Shown here one piece after another: positions 1-9,168 of a stretch of 63,717 nucleotides of DNA. Position 1 is the stretch's first letter. Each line of letters starts with the position of its first letter. Both the position numbers and the translations under genes were made by a program. The notes beneath the pieces were generated by a model, which saw only the letters and a list, made by a program, of their open reading frames with translations, was not told where the DNA came from and made no database searches. This DNA is from Desulfobacteraceae bacterium (GTDB lineage: Bacteria; Desulfobacterota; Desulfobacteria; Desulfobacterales; Desulfococcaceae), in NCBI GenBank assembly GCA_011390755.1, contig JAABRU010000013.1:1-63717 (forward strand), written 5' to 3'.

Positions 1-63
1 TTGAGGAAAGCCCCCCCTTTTTCCCCAAAGGAATCCGGCAGAGAACAGGGAGAAAGGGCATAT

Positions 64-1068
64 TCAGGGGTTTGTGATATAAACATGGATTTTACATATC
101 CTTCGCCGGGTGTCTGATACCGGATAGGGGGAGGACAGGCCCGAAGGAAGCTGTTCGCCCCGGCCCATGGTATCCACACGGATGTTCACTCCTTCCGGCA
201 GTTTTTCCGGGCCGTTTTTTTCCATCTGCTCCCGGATATAATTGCCGATATTTTCGGCCCGGAAAAGTGAAAGCCGCTGATTCAGAAATATCCGGCGGGC
301 CGGTTCCTGCCCCGGCATCCCTTCCTTTACTCCCTCTGTCAAATCGGCAACAAGCCCGGTGCCGCGCCCGAAATTCAACTGATCGGTATAACCGACAATC
401 CGGATATTGAGGGTCGTCCCTTTTTCATTCATAAAATTTTTCAGATTTTCCAGCATATCCCCGATCATCATCTGAATTGTCTTTTTTCCCTGCTCTGAAA
501 GTCTGTATTCCCCTGCCCGGAAAGAAATATCCGAAGACAGGGTTCTGCTTTGATTGGAACGGACAGTGCGGGTGATCTGCAATACATCTTCCAGATCACT
601 GAGCACTTTTTCCAGGCGCACAATATGCGGTTCTCCGCTGACTTTCTGTGCATAGCTCAGTATGCCTTCCACCCGCGGGATATAATCCGTCAGCGGACTG
701 TCCGGATCCCCCTGGCTTTTGATTTCCAGTTCACTCCGGACTTTGCGGGCCAGACGGGCAATATTGTCGTTATAATAACGGCTGAGTATTTTTCTGGAAA
801 GTGCCAGGCTTTTTTCGGCAGATGCCGCAGCGGCTTTCCTGCGTCCCATGCGGAAACGGGATTCGGCTTCTGCCAGAAATGCCCCGGCCTGCTGATATTC
901 TGCCGACTGTATTTCATCTGTTTTCAGCCCTTTTACCGCGTTATGGTATTCACGGGCCTCATCAATCCTTTTCCGCACTTCTTCTGCTGTAAAACCGGAT
1001 AAAAAAGCACAGGCGGATAAAAGACACATGATGAGAAAAAATAAGAGCCCCCTGCATGATTTCTGCAT
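64..1068 (-). CDS. OmpA-like outer-membrane lipoprotein with N-terminal helical domain
   Basis: This 334-residue protein has a lipoprotein signal with lipobox LLSAC (Cys20), so it is expected to be lipidated and held in the outer membrane. Residues about 25-110 form a charged, Ala-rich helical region resembling DUF4398-type domains. Residues about 185-330 resemble the OmpA C-terminal peptidoglycan-binding domain, with VGYTD, an N-x-R-L-S-x-x-R-A motif, GRGE and a final RR-x-C. The ATG at 1068 is chosen over an upstream start because AAAGGAGG lies just before it and the signal peptide begins there. That RBS overlaps the 3' end of the preceding gene, so the two are probably co-translated. Likely role is cell-wall anchoring of the envelope. 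The domain call is firm and the partner is unknown. Confidence 0.85.
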   Translation of the reverse strand: MQKSCRGLLFFLIMCLLSACAFLSGFTAEEVRKRIDEAREYHNAVKGLKTDEIQSAEYQQAGAFLAEAESRFRMGRRKAAAASAEKSLALSRKILSRYYNDNIARLARKVRSELEIKSQGDPDSPLTDYIPRVEGILSYAQKVSGEPHIVRLEKVLSDLEDVLQITRTVRSNQSRTLSSDISFRAGEYRLSEQGKKTIQMMIGDMLENLKNFMNEKGTTLNIRIVGYTDQLNFGRGTGLVADLTEGVKEGMPGQEPARRIFLNQRLSLFRAENIGNYIREQMEKNGPEKLPEGVNIRVDTMGRGEQLPSGLSSPYPVSDTRRRICKIHVYITNP

Positions 1069-1084
1069 ATTTCTGATTCCTCCT

Positions 1085-2845
1085 TTAATAGATTTTTCCC
1101 TCCCGTATGGCAACTTCCTGTTCCATTTCTGCGCGGAGTGTACGGATTCTTTTCATTTTTTCTTCCATATCCTCCGGTATGTCCGCGGTATTCTCCCCCT
1201 CTGTTTTTTCCGCAGCGGTATTTCCCGGAAAATGCAGGTAAATATCTTCAATCTGTTCCAGATTTCCGATGATAGCTTTCATCAGCGGAATGATTTCATG
1301 ACTGACATCCTCATTTTTTTCTTCTTTTTCCAGGAGTTTCCGATATGTTTCATAATTATCCCTCATCCTGCTGTGAAGTGATTTGAGGTTTACAGCCAGA
1401 AGATGCTGTTCCACATCCCTGAGGAGATGACGGATATCCTCTCTTTCCGCTCCTGGCAGCAGGATATCCTGATGTCCGGGAATGCGGTCGGAAATTTTTA
1501 TGTACAGTTCTCCCCATTTCCCGGCTTCTTCGTATTGCCCGCTTTCAAAGGCATTTCCGGCTCTTGCATAAGCATCTCTCAGCAGTTCCTGAATACCTGT
1601 GCGGGCTTTTGCATTTTCCGGATCATTTTTCAGTACTTCTTTATAGCAGTATAAAGCATTTTCCTTTTCCGGAGATACAATCTGTCCTTTTTCAGCGTAT
1701 TCCCCGGCTTTGCTCAGAAAATTGTCAGTTGTTTCTTTGCGCAGCAGCCAGCGGCTGATTTTTTCCGTCTCCTGCCTTTCTGCCCGGTTTCCGAAACCTG
1801 CCGCAATATACTGTCCCACCGGCAGATACTGGCGGTAATAACTTTCGGCATTTGCATTATCGCCCTTTTCCAGGGACTTATCTCCCCTGTTTTTATAGAA
1901 TGCGGCAATTTCCCGAATCCGTTTCCGGGCATAATCATTTCCCGGGTTTTTTTCCAGAGCCGCCCGGTAACTTTCAAAGGCATTTTTATCTGCGGGAGTG
2001 GTATAATGCTGCGCGATAAAATAAGTGTCTCCCTCTTTGCACAGTGCTTCGGATTGGCGGAGGCGCATTTCCAGTTCTTTGAGCTGTGTGCCGGTTTCCG
2101 AATATTCTTTTTGCCATCTGCTGTCTTTCATCTGTTTGACAGTATAATCCATGAGGGCAAAACTTTTTTCCAGATAATATGCTCTTTTCTCCAGATCCCC
2201 TTCCGGCGTTTTTTTCTCCATTTTTTTATAAATGTCAATCATTTCAAAAATTTTTGTCCGGGCATGGGCATTCTCCGGTTCTGCCATGAGTACGGCTCTG
2301 TACATTTCAAAGGCATTTTCATTTTTCGGCAGCAGGTACCGTTCCCTTTGAAATAATTCATCCCCGGCCCGGAGCAGGTCTTCTGCTGTCCGGATGGGAC
2401 GGTCTTTTGCAGTATCGGGGGCAGACGGTTTTTTTTCGGGCAAAGGCGGAGCCGGTGCGGCACGGAAACGGAAGTAAACTTCCTGTGTTTTTCCGGGCAG
2501 AATATTGACTGTCTGCGATTTTTTTTCATTGTTTCCGGTTCTGACCGAAATGATAAGAGAGCCCGCGGGCAGATATTCCCGCAGCAGAGGACTGTCCGGA
2601 TGCGCCAGCCCTTCTGCCTCCCCGTTGAAATACACTTTCAGACCGGGTGTGTCCGTAAGAATGCGGACAGCCCCTTCTGCATTGCTGTCTGCAGCATCTT
2701 CCCCGCGCAACCGGGCAGGAAATAAAAATACAGTCAGTGCGGATATCACTATCAGCATCCCCATGAAAAACCGCATGGATTTCTGCGACCCTGCATTTTT
2801 TACGGGCAGAATAAAATTTTTGTTGAAAATATCTAATTTTTTCAA
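1085..2845 (-). CDS. Exported PEGA-like and TPR-repeat protein
   Basis: The protein (586 residues from a TTG start at 2845) has a single hydrophobic segment at about residues 25-45 and is expected to be membrane-anchored or exported. Residues about 58-130 look like a PEGA-type beta domain (metaphors of 'tDTPGLKVYFNGE' type, ending in an aromatic YFRFR strand). After a Pro-rich linker there are three long TPR-like units, each built on the pattern NAFE-x-YRA-x-L-x-x-x-P-x-N-x-x-AR. The C-terminus is a charged helix. It is transcribed ahead of the OmpA-like lipoprotein with a 16-bp gap. The ATG at 2776 (MRFF) is an alternative start, but AGGA sits before the TTG. The role, perhaps envelope scaffold assembly, is inference. 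Confidence 0.75.
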   Translation of the reverse strand: MKKLDIFNKNFILPVKNAGSQKSMRFFMGMLIVISALTVFLFPARLRGEDAADSNAEGAVRILTDTPGLKVYFNGEAEGLAHPDSPLLREYLPAGSLIISVRTGNNEKKSQTVNILPGKTQEVYFRFRAAPAPPLPEKKPSAPDTAKDRPIRTAEDLLRAGDELFQRERYLLPKNENAFEMYRAVLMAEPENAHARTKIFEMIDIYKKMEKKTPEGDLEKRAYYLEKSFALMDYTVKQMKDSRWQKEYSETGTQLKELEMRLRQSEALCKEGDTYFIAQHYTTPADKNAFESYRAALEKNPGNDYARKRIREIAAFYKNRGDKSLEKGDNANAESYYRQYLPVGQYIAAGFGNRAERQETEKISRWLLRKETTDNFLSKAGEYAEKGQIVSPEKENALYCYKEVLKNDPENAKARTGIQELLRDAYARAGNAFESGQYEEAGKWGELYIKISDRIPGHQDILLPGAEREDIRHLLRDVEQHLLAVNLKSLHSRMRDNYETYRKLLEKEEKNEDVSHEIIPLMKAIIGNLEQIEDIYLHFPGNTAAEKTEGENTADIPEDMEEKMKRIRTLRAEMEQEVAIREGKIY

Positions 2846-3472
2846 AGTGAATCCTGTCAGAAATTTCAGCAGATGTACAGATTCAATACACCTGTTTTAA
2901 GAAATTTTTCTCCCCCCTGAAAAGAGGCGATGTGTTTATATGAAAGTCCTGAATACCCTGGGGTGCATTCCGCGAATCGTTGCACCGCAGCACACTCCGC
3001 ACGGTGCGTTACGGCCGGCACCTGACGCACCCCGGCTGCCTGCTTCCCGCGGATAAAATTTTTTATTTTATATATCAGACCGTCCGGCGAAAGCAAGTGT
3101 TTTCCTTTGCAGATTCGGGGTAAGGCAGTAAACGCCGCGCGAGCAGGAACAGAGTCTGTATCAGAATTATCTTGCGATTTTTTGTTGTTGGCAGTAATGA
3201 ATACAGTAGCAGTGTCGTTTCCTTAAGAAAAATACTGCCTCCCCTGCTGGGAGGCAATGCTGCTGACCTAAGCAAAACCGGGGTCTGTAAGGGCCTGTGC
3301 AATACGCCCCTACGGAAAAAAATTCCCTACGGCAGCAGTATTGTCCCGCAGGGGAGGGGAGTCCCGGGGAAAGGGTATTGAAATCAGTCGTGCAGCAGAG
3401 ACGCGGGGCACTGTGTCTCTGCAAAGAATGGGAACCGGGGGATTTATAAGATGATAAAGAAAGGAGTCAGAC
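2846..3472. other. Intergenic region with dispersed-repeat fragments
   Basis: This 627-bp gap separates divergent units. It contains a family-F-like fragment at about 2961-3033 (GGTGCATT, then GGTGCGTTACGGCC, then CCTGACGCACCCC), a GCAATACGCCCCTACGG motif near 3299 shared with other gaps, and a small hairpin near 3390-3425 with arms around GCAGAGACGC and GTGTCTCTGC. No convincing gene is visible; the short open frames cross these repeats. Confidence 0.5.
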
Positions 3473-4813
3473 ATGGTGGAAAATCCTTTGAAAAATCCCG
3501 GCAGTGGGGTCAGAAAATTTATCAGTAAAATAATCATTTTCGGTATCGGTTGTCTGGCGGTCATTTTTCTGCTGTTTCAGGTGGTGGATTCCAATGATGC
3601 GGACAGCACCATTGTCCTTCAGTCCGCCACCGGGAATCTGAGTGTCATTACCGAACCGGGGCCCTATTTGCGGTTTTTTGGCAAACCCTATGTGTATAAA
3701 AAGGTGATTGCCGTCAATTTTACGGGGGAAAGCGGGGTTACGGCAGCATCGGTGCTGGACAAAATCAAAGTCCGTTTTCTGGATACTTCCATCGGGGAGG
3801 CCAAAGGGGTGGCCCGTTTCCGCCTGCCCACGGGGGAACAGGATATGTTTAAAATTCATCGGGAATTCGGCAGCCAGGGGTCTCTTGCCTCCAATCTTCT
3901 GGAGCGGATGGTGAAAGAATCGGCCAAGGCCTCGGCCCGGACCATGTCGGTGGAAGAGCATTATTCGGGAGGGGCCGGGCAGATGTCCCTGGATTTTGAC
4001 GATCAGCTCCGCAGCGGTATTTTTGTCGTGGATCAGGTCACCGAATATCTGCCGGTTTCTCCTGGAGAAAAGCAGGATAGGGATCCGGATATTCATGGCA
4101 GGGAAACCCTGGATCGGCGGCAGCGGGTGCTGGTAGTCAAACGCAAAGACAACAAAGGCATTTATATCCGCACCAAAAACAGCCTGGCGGATTATAATAT
4201 TTCGGTCATTTCCGCGTCCATTGAAGAAGTGGACTATGAGCAGCGGGTGGACGCACGTCTGGCCGCGCAGAAACAGGCCGCAGCCGACGAAGCCCTGGCC
4301 CGGCAGAATCTGAAAAAGGCCCAGCAGGAGGCAAAAACCGCCAAGGCTTTGGGAGAAAAAGCCATTGCCGAGGCCCGTGCCGCTTCGGAGCGGGAGAAAC
4401 TGCAGGCCGAAATTCAGGCGGAAAAAGAAAAAGCCGTGGCCGAGATCAATGCCCGCCGCGAAGTGGAAGTGGCCCGGCAGAAAAATCTGAAACAGGAGCA
4501 GACCCTGGAACTGCAGAAAAAAGAGGCCGACGGTCTGATGGTCATGGCCCAGGCCAGGGCCAAGGCAGCGGAAAACGCGCTGGATCCCCAGATTGTATTT
4601 GAAAAAAAATTACAGGCCTGGAAAGAAGTGGAAATTGCCAAATATCAGTATATGTCCCGGGCCCGGCTTGTTCCCACTGTGCAGATGGGGCAGGGGAACG
4701 GTCAGCAGAACAACGCCATGACCATGCTGGAACTGCTGGGGGCCAAAGCGGCAATGGATCTGGGTATGGAATTTCAGGATATCGGTTCGGGGAAAAAGGC
4801 CGGGCAGCAGTGA
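3473..4813 (+). CDS. Membrane-anchored SPFH/band-7-like protein
   Basis: The 446-residue product has one N-terminal membrane segment (about residues 17-38) followed by a beta-rich region (about 40-240) with the ordering of an SPFH/band-7 domain, then a long Ala/Glu/Lys/Gln-rich coiled coil (about 245-385) and a Gly/Gln-rich tail. This layout is that of prohibitin/stomatin/HflK-type membrane scaffold proteins. AAAGGAG precedes the ATG by a good distance, which fixes the start. The 3' end meets the convergent radical SAM gene with a 1-bp gap. The family assignment rests on architecture and the coiled coil rather than on strict motifs. The substrate or partner protease is not evident. Confidence 0.7.
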   Translation: MVENPLKNPGSGVRKFISKIIIFGIGCLAVIFLLFQVVDSNDADSTIVLQSATGNLSVITEPGPYLRFFGKPYVYKKVIAVNFTGESGVTAASVLDKIKVRFLDTSIGEAKGVARFRLPTGEQDMFKIHREFGSQGSLASNLLERMVKESAKASARTMSVEEHYSGGAGQMSLDFDDQLRSGIFVVDQVTEYLPVSPGEKQDRDPDIHGRETLDRRQRVLVVKRKDNKGIYIRTKNSLADYNISVISASIEEVDYEQRVDARLAAQKQAAADEALARQNLKKAQQEAKTAKALGEKAIAEARAASEREKLQAEIQAEKEKAVAEINARREVEVARQKNLKQEQTLELQKKEADGLMVMAQARAKAAENALDPQIVFEKKLQAWKEVEIAKYQYMSRARLVPTVQMGQGNGQQNNAMTMLELLGAKAAMDLGMEFQDIGSGKKAGQQ

Positions 4814-4814
4814 T

Positions 4815-5525
4815 TTACCGCACAATACACTGCCGCACATTCTTTTCCGCTGTTTCTCTGAATTTTTCCAGTTCCGCAGCGGAAAAAATATAATCCTTTC
4901 CTTCAAAAAATTCCGGATGCAGCACTTTATCCGGCTGAAACTGCTGCAGTGCATAGAGTTCAGCGCCCCGGATCAGTTCACAGATATTCATGAGGATTTT
5001 TTCACTGAGCAAAGGGCGGATGCAGGTTGAGCGGAATTCATAAGGCAGACCGGATTCCATAATGAGCCGGATACTGCTGCGGATTTTTTCGGAAAAGGAT
5101 TCCCCTGTGTTTTTCCGGATAAGGGGGGCATAATGCCGGAGATCGCTTTTGATGTCCATGGCAATATAATCCGCCAGTCCCTTTTCCAGCAGGGAGCGGA
5201 GAACTTCCGGCCGGCTGCCGTTGCTGTCCACTTTCAGGGGATAACCCATTTCCTTTATTTTTTTACAGAAGTCCGGCAGATCCGTCTGTAAACAGGGTTC
5301 CCCCCCGGAAATCACAACCCCGTCCAGCATTTTCCGGCGGGACTGCAGAAAATCCAATACTTCTTTCTCAGAAATGCCGGACTGCTCCCCTTTTTTCTGT
5401 TTGGGGACCAGTTCCGGATTATGGCAGTAGGGGCAGTGAAAATTGCAGCCCTGGCAGAAAAGCACGCAGGAAATTTTTTCCGGATAGTCAATAAATGAGT
5501 TTTTCTGCATTCCGCCGAATTGCAT
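4815..5525 (-). CDS. Anaerobic ribonucleotide-reductase-type radical SAM activating protein (NrdG2-like)
   Basis: The 236-residue protein carries the radical SAM cluster motif C-x3-C-x2-C (in CNFHCPYC near residue 30) and the glycine motif ISGGEP. The N-terminal FIDYPEKIS-type sequence is typical of the short NrdG2 class, which makes the glycyl radical on the anaerobic class III ribonucleotide reductase using S-adenosylmethionine. No nrdD is in the window. A pyruvate-formate-lyase-type activase is the alternative. The ATG at 5525 is preceded by AAAGGAG; an upstream in-frame extension runs into repeat family A and is rejected. Confidence 0.85.
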   Translation of the reverse strand: MQFGGMQKNSFIDYPEKISCVLFCQGCNFHCPYCHNPELVPKQKKGEQSGISEKEVLDFLQSRRKMLDGVVISGGEPCLQTDLPDFCKKIKEMGYPLKVDSNGSRPEVLRSLLEKGLADYIAMDIKSDLRHYAPLIRKNTGESFSEKIRSSIRLIMESGLPYEFRSTCIRPLLSEKILMNICELIRGAELYALQQFQPDKVLHPEFFEGKDYIFSAAELEKFRETAEKNVRQCIVR

Positions 5526-5550
5526 ATATTCTCCTTTCACTATACATTCA

Positions 5551-5690
5551 GCAGATCGAAAAGTTTTCCCCGGATACGGTTTTACGGCTGTCCGGGAGTG
5601 CAAAAATTGTATTTTTGCACAATCGCAGCTTCTGATCACCCCCGTGCAAAAATATAATTTTTGCACTCCTCCGGAAATTTTTCGATCTGC
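5551..5690. repeat. Dispersed inverted repeat, family A, copy 1
   Basis: The outer arms are CAGATCGAAAAGTTT and its near-complement AATTTTTCGATCTG. Inside each arm is a local palindrome, TGCAAAAATTGTATTTTTGCA-like on the left and TGCAAAAATATAATTTTTGCA-like on the right. The same design recurs at 33942, 36372 and 44603. Together with the direct repeat at 5863 it fills the 477-bp gap 5526-6002, which holds no gene. Confidence 0.85.
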
Positions 5691-5862
5691 CGGCATTATC
5701 AGAAATGAGGATTTTCGTCCCGTGGGGCAGGCGAAAGCCCTAATGCAGCGACAGGTAACAGGCCGCAAGTTCTTCGGTAAACAGAATACCGTCTGTATTG
5801 ATTTTCAGGATATTCCGAAATCATTATCCGGAAAAATTTGCGGCCGAGTACTTAGGGACGCA

Positions 5863-5960
5863 GAAAAAGATAATTCCCCCGGTTCGCCCCGTCAGCAGAG
5901 ACGAAACAAAGGTTTGGCATGTTTCTGCCGGACAGTTTCAGAGGGTTTATTTTTTGCCGA
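5863..5960 (+). repeat. 98-bp dispersed direct repeat, family E, copy 1
   Basis: This 98-bp stretch is repeated at 17822-17919 in the same orientation with only about five differences by eye. Both copies begin GAAAAAGATAATTCCCCC and end GGGTTTATTTTTTGCCG. Each lies just beyond a gene on the minus strand. No long frame is conserved between them, so it looks like non-coding repeated DNA. Confidence 0.85.
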
Positions 5961-6002
5961 GTGCCTTATTTCCTGGTTGCGGTGTGTCTGACCTAAGGCA
6001 CC

Positions 6003-7181
6003 CTACAGAATTTCATCCAGAAAGGCAATGAGTGCATCAATTTCTTCTTTTTTGATAATCAAAGGCGGGGCAAAACGCAGCACATTTCCCTGTATGCAGT
6101 TAATGAGAAAACCCTTTTCCAGGCATTTCTGCACCAAAGGAGCACCTTCGGTATTCAGTTCCATTGCCAGCAGCAGTCCCTTTCCCCGGATTTCCACTGC
6201 CGAATCATGTTTTTCTTTGAGTTCCGTCAGTTTTTCCCGAAAATATGCCCCGGTTTCAGCCCCCTTTTCCATAACACCTTCTTCTGTGAGAATGCGAAGG
6301 GTTTCCAGGGCTGCGGCTGTAATGACAGGTGTGCCGCCGAAAGTGGATGCATGGGCACCCGGGCCGAAGGCCGACATGACTTCCTCTTTTGCCAGCATGG
6401 CCCCGATGGGCAGACCGTTGCCCAGGGCTTTGGCCAGGGTCATGATATCCGGTTCCATGCCGAAATGTTCATATGCAAAAAGTTTTCCGGTTCTGCCGAT
6501 GCCGGTCTGGATTTCATCCAAAATCAGCAGGATTCCCTTTTCACTGCACAAACCGCGCACCTTTTGCAGGTAATCGGGATCCGGGCAGATGACTCCGCCT
6601 TCCCCCTGTATGGGTTCCAGCAGAACGGCCGCGACACTCTCATCCGTTTCCTTTTCCAATGCTGCAAAATCATTGAAAGGAACAAATGAAAAACCTTCCA
6701 GCACCGGGGAAAAACCGGTTTTGATTTTATCCTGACCGGTCGCGGAAAGGGTTCCCATGGTTCTGCCGTGGAAGGATTTCAGGGCAGTGATGATCCGGTA
6801 ACGCCCGTTTATCCCTTTTTCATAAAAATAGCGGCGGGCCAGTTTAATGGCGGCCTCATTGGCCTCCGCCCCGCTGTTGCAGAAAAAAACCCTGTCCGCA
6901 AAGCTGTGCCGCACCAGCCAGTCTGCCAGTTCGGTCTGCGGAAGGGTATAATACAGATTGGAAGTATGAAAAAGTTTTCCGGCCTGTTCTGCCAGAGCCT
7001 TTGTAATACCGGGATGGGCATGACCCAGGTTGCAGACGGCTATGCCTGCGATAAAATCCGTATAACTTTTCCCCTGCGTATCCCGGAGCGTGCTTCCTTC
7101 CCCTTTTTCAAAAACAATCGGCGGCCGTGTGTATGTGGCCGCCATGACTGCATCCGCTTTTTTGATAATTTCTGCTGTCAT
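6003..7181 (-). CDS. argD: Acetylornithine aminotransferase
   Basis: The 392-residue product is a class III pyridoxal-phosphate aminotransferase that converts N-acetylglutamate semialdehyde to N-acetylornithine in arginine synthesis. It shows the family motifs FCNSGAEANEAAIKLAR, SFHGRT, EPIQGEGG, LDEIQTGIGRTG and the Schiff-base lysine in TLAKALGNGLPIGA. Length matches bacterial ArgD. The start at 7181 forms an ATGA overlap with the argB stop, so translation is probably coupled. An in-frame extension to 7301 lies within argB and is rejected. The pairing argB-argD supports arginine over lysine or ornithine-catabolic roles, though ArgD enzymes may also serve as DapC. Confidence 0.95.
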   Translation of the reverse strand: MTAEIIKKADAVMAATYTRPPIVFEKGEGSTLRDTQGKSYTDFIAGIAVCNLGHAHPGITKALAEQAGKLFHTSNLYYTLPQTELADWLVRHSFADRVFFCNSGAEANEAAIKLARRYFYEKGINGRYRIITALKSFHGRTMGTLSATGQDKIKTGFSPVLEGFSFVPFNDFAALEKETDESVAAVLLEPIQGEGGVICPDPDYLQKVRGLCSEKGILLILDEIQTGIGRTGKLFAYEHFGMEPDIMTLAKALGNGLPIGAMLAKEEVMSAFGPGAHASTFGGTPVITAAALETLRILTEEGVMEKGAETGAYFREKLTELKEKHDSAVEIRGKGLLLAMELNTEGAPLVQKCLEKGFLINCIQGNVLRFAPPLIIKKEEIDALIAFLDEIL

Positions 7182-8053
7182 ACAGTTACCTGTGTTCCGA
7201 TTCCCTGATCTGTGAAAAGTTCCAGCAGCAGGGCATGGTGTTTTTTTCCGTTGATGATATGGGTTTTTCCCACACCGTTTTTCAGTGCATCCAGCGCGCA
7301 TTCGATTTTGGGAATCATACCGCCGGAAATGCTTTTTTCATCTATCATTTTCCGTGCGGTTTCCGCGTCAATGGAGGAAATCAGGGAACCCTCCGGGCCG
7401 AGAACCCCATCCACATCGGTCATGAGGACAAATCTCCCCGCGTTCAGGGCCTGGGCCACCTTTCCGGCCACCAGATCGGCATTGATATTATAGGTTTCCC
7501 CCTCATCCCCTGTTCCCACCGGCGCGATAATGGGGATAAAGCCTTTTTCCGTCAGGGTGTTTATGATGTCAGGATCCACATGGGTGACTTCGCCCACCAG
7601 CCCCGGATCAAGTATCTCCGGCGGTTTGTTTTCATCCTCCTGATAGACGATGTGCATCTTCCGGGCGCGGATCAGTCCCCCGTCCTTCCCGCTCAGTCCC
7701 ACGGCTTTGCCGCCCTGGCGGTTGATCTGATGGACAATGCCTTTGTTCACCTTGCCGCCCAGCACCATCTCCACCACATCCATTGTGGGGGCATCGGTCA
7801 GGCGCATTCCCCGGACAAAGGTGGAGGTCATGCCCATCTGCTCCAGCACTTTGCTGATCTGGGGACCGCCCCCGTGGATGACCACCGGGTTCACCCCGAT
7901 AAACTTGAGCAGGGTGATATCCCTGGCAAAGTCTTCTTTTAACTGCTCATCCACCATAGCATGTCCGCCGTATTTGATAACAACGGTCATGCCCTTGAAA
8001 CTGCGGATATAGGGCAGTGCCTCAATCAGAATATCTGCTGTATTTGGATTCAT
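7178..8053 (-). CDS. argB: Acetylglutamate kinase
   Basis: The 291-residue enzyme phosphorylates N-acetylglutamate, the second step of arginine synthesis. Seen motifs include VIKYGGHAM near residue 26, VIHGGGPQIS, the RGMRLTD substrate loop and NINADLVAGKVA. The N-terminal helix (ADILIEALPYIRSF) is typical of the arginine-inhibitable, hexameric class, so feedback control is likely. It is first in the argB-argD pair and overlaps argD by 4 bp. No strong ribosome-binding site precedes the ATG. The upstream ATTAAACATTCATCATTCAA-like stretch resembles short AT-rich repeats seen also around 35236 and 35415. Confidence 0.95.
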   Translation of the reverse strand: MNPNTADILIEALPYIRSFKGMTVVIKYGGHAMVDEQLKEDFARDITLLKFIGVNPVVIHGGGPQISKVLEQMGMTSTFVRGMRLTDAPTMDVVEMVLGGKVNKGIVHQINRQGGKAVGLSGKDGGLIRARKMHIVYQEDENKPPEILDPGLVGEVTHVDPDIINTLTEKGFIPIIAPVGTGDEGETYNINADLVAGKVAQALNAGRFVLMTDVDGVLGPEGSLISSIDAETARKMIDEKSISGGMIPKIECALDALKNGVGKTHIINGKKHHALLLELFTDQGIGTQVTV

Positions 8054-8089
8054 ATTAAATAATGTTGAATGATGAATGTTTAATGCTGG

Positions 8090-8344
8090 TCAGGCGGTTT
8101 CTTTCTGTGTCGGCATCAGGAGCATATGATAACCGTAATCCAGCAGGATATCCGTCACTTTTTCCGCACCGAATTCCCTCAGTTCAATCTCTCTGTCCTC
8201 ATCTTCGGGAGCAGTAACATTTATCCAGAGAGTATCGGGGTCTTCGCAGCTTTCCGTGACACTGATGAATGACACTTCAGGAAATTTTTCCCTGATTTTC
8301 CTTAAAAGAATCTGGATAAGTTCTTCCTGTTTAAAGTTTATCAT
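8090..8344 (-). CDS. Small acidic protein in a HEPN cassette
   Basis: The 84-residue protein has a basic helical N-terminus and an acidic centre (DPDTLWINVTAPEDEDRE), ending in an LLDYGYHMLLMP segment. I do not recognise the family. The ATG at 8344 overlaps the end of the HEPN gene by 14 bp and has AAGGAA before it; an upstream in-frame TTG at 8362 is less likely. The strict overlap argues that its product works with the HEPN protein and the upstream small protein, perhaps as a third antitoxin or effector subunit. That role is inference from position only. Confidence 0.7.
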   Translation of the reverse strand: MINFKQEELIQILLRKIREKFPEVSFISVTESCEDPDTLWINVTAPEDEDREIELREFGAEKVTDILLDYGYHMLLMPTQKETA

Positions 8345-8717
8345 TTTCAAATTCCTTTTCAATTTCAGAAATAATTTCCTTTGCCATACTGAACATTTTT
8401 ATTGCAACTTTTTTTCTTACTTTATCACTTTTATAATCCGCCTGATCCCTGACCGCCTGCATATCCGGCAGATATGAGCGCAATCGGGCAGGATAGATTT
8501 TCCGCTGTTTTATCAGTTTGCCGCTGAATTCTGCCTGTACCCATTTATGGTCAATTTTATCCCGTCTGATTTTTTCTTTTGCAAGTGCAGCGATTACCGC
8601 CTGAAATGCTGCGTAATAACTGCGGTTTGCAACAGCGTCATAATATCCTGCATCCAAACAGATTTCAGCGACTTTGAGGTTGTCTTTCGCTTTAGTAAAA
8701 AAATCTGTTTCCATCAT
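8331..8717 (-). CDS. HEPN-domain protein (UPF0332-like)
   Basis: The 128-residue, all-helical protein has the pattern of UPF0332/HEPN proteins: an N-terminal FFTKAKDNLKVAE helix, a central YDAVANRSYYAAFQA helix, and a C-terminal ADYKSDKV segment. HEPN proteins often act as RNA-cleaving toxins paired with nucleotidyltransferase antitoxins. Here the usual R-x4-6-H catalytic motif appears as RDQADY, as in UPF0332 members, so nuclease activity is uncertain. It begins inside the stop of the gene at 8714-8971 (ATGA overlap), and no nucleotidyltransferase is present. Toxin-antitoxin function is likely but unproven. Confidence 0.8.
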   Translation of the reverse strand: MMETDFFTKAKDNLKVAEICLDAGYYDAVANRSYYAAFQAVIAALAKEKIRRDKIDHKWVQAEFSGKLIKQRKIYPARLRSYLPDMQAVRDQADYKSDKVRKKVAIKMFSMAKEIISEIEKEFENDKL

Positions 8718-8971
8718 TGATTCAGTTTTTCTTCCAGAGTGCTTATATCGGATTCTTCAGGCGGGTTCTGTTCTGCCCATTCAATTGCTGCATCAAGAGT
8801 TGCCGAAACATCAGGCTGATGGAGCCATTGCTCATCATCGGGTATGAATTTTCCTGCTTTTACAAACCACACACCGTCCCGTATCTGATCTATCACAACA
8901 TCTCTGCCTGCATATTTTTTTCCTAAAAAAATATGTCCGTCTTTTCCGACTTTTTCCAGCATCATTGTCAT
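8714..8971 (-). CDS. Small AbrB-like protein, candidate antitoxin
   Basis: The 85-residue product starts with a short beta-rich region (KDGHIFLGKKYAGRDVVID, then DGVWFVKAGKFIP) that resembles the AbrB/SpoVT fold used by many antitoxins, followed by a helical, acidic tail with the phrase AIEWAEQNPP. AGAGGA precedes the ATG at 8971. It is the first of three overlapping genes, the usual position of an antitoxin. The AbrB comparison is by pattern only, so the function is a proposal. No transposon or integrase is next to the cassette. Confidence 0.7.
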   Translation of the reverse strand: MTMMLEKVGKDGHIFLGKKYAGRDVVIDQIRDGVWFVKAGKFIPDDEQWLHQPDVSATLDAAIEWAEQNPPEESDISTLEEKLNQ

Positions 8972-9168
8972 AATGGCTGTTCCTCTTCATTTTCAGATAA
9001 GGATGACGGCCCGCCCGGTAGCGTGCGGGTAATGCTGCTGTTGACGAAAGACTGAAATCTGCTGACAGAGAGGATTGTGTTATTGGGCGTATGCAATACG
9101 CCCGTACACGGGGCAAAAAAAATTGGCGGGAATACACTTCCCGATCCCCGAATCCTGTCCCCCGGACC

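Noticed and set aside
5526..5768. N-terminal extension of the radical SAM activase
   Set aside because: It reads through repeat family A, and AAAGGAG stands before the ATG at 5525.
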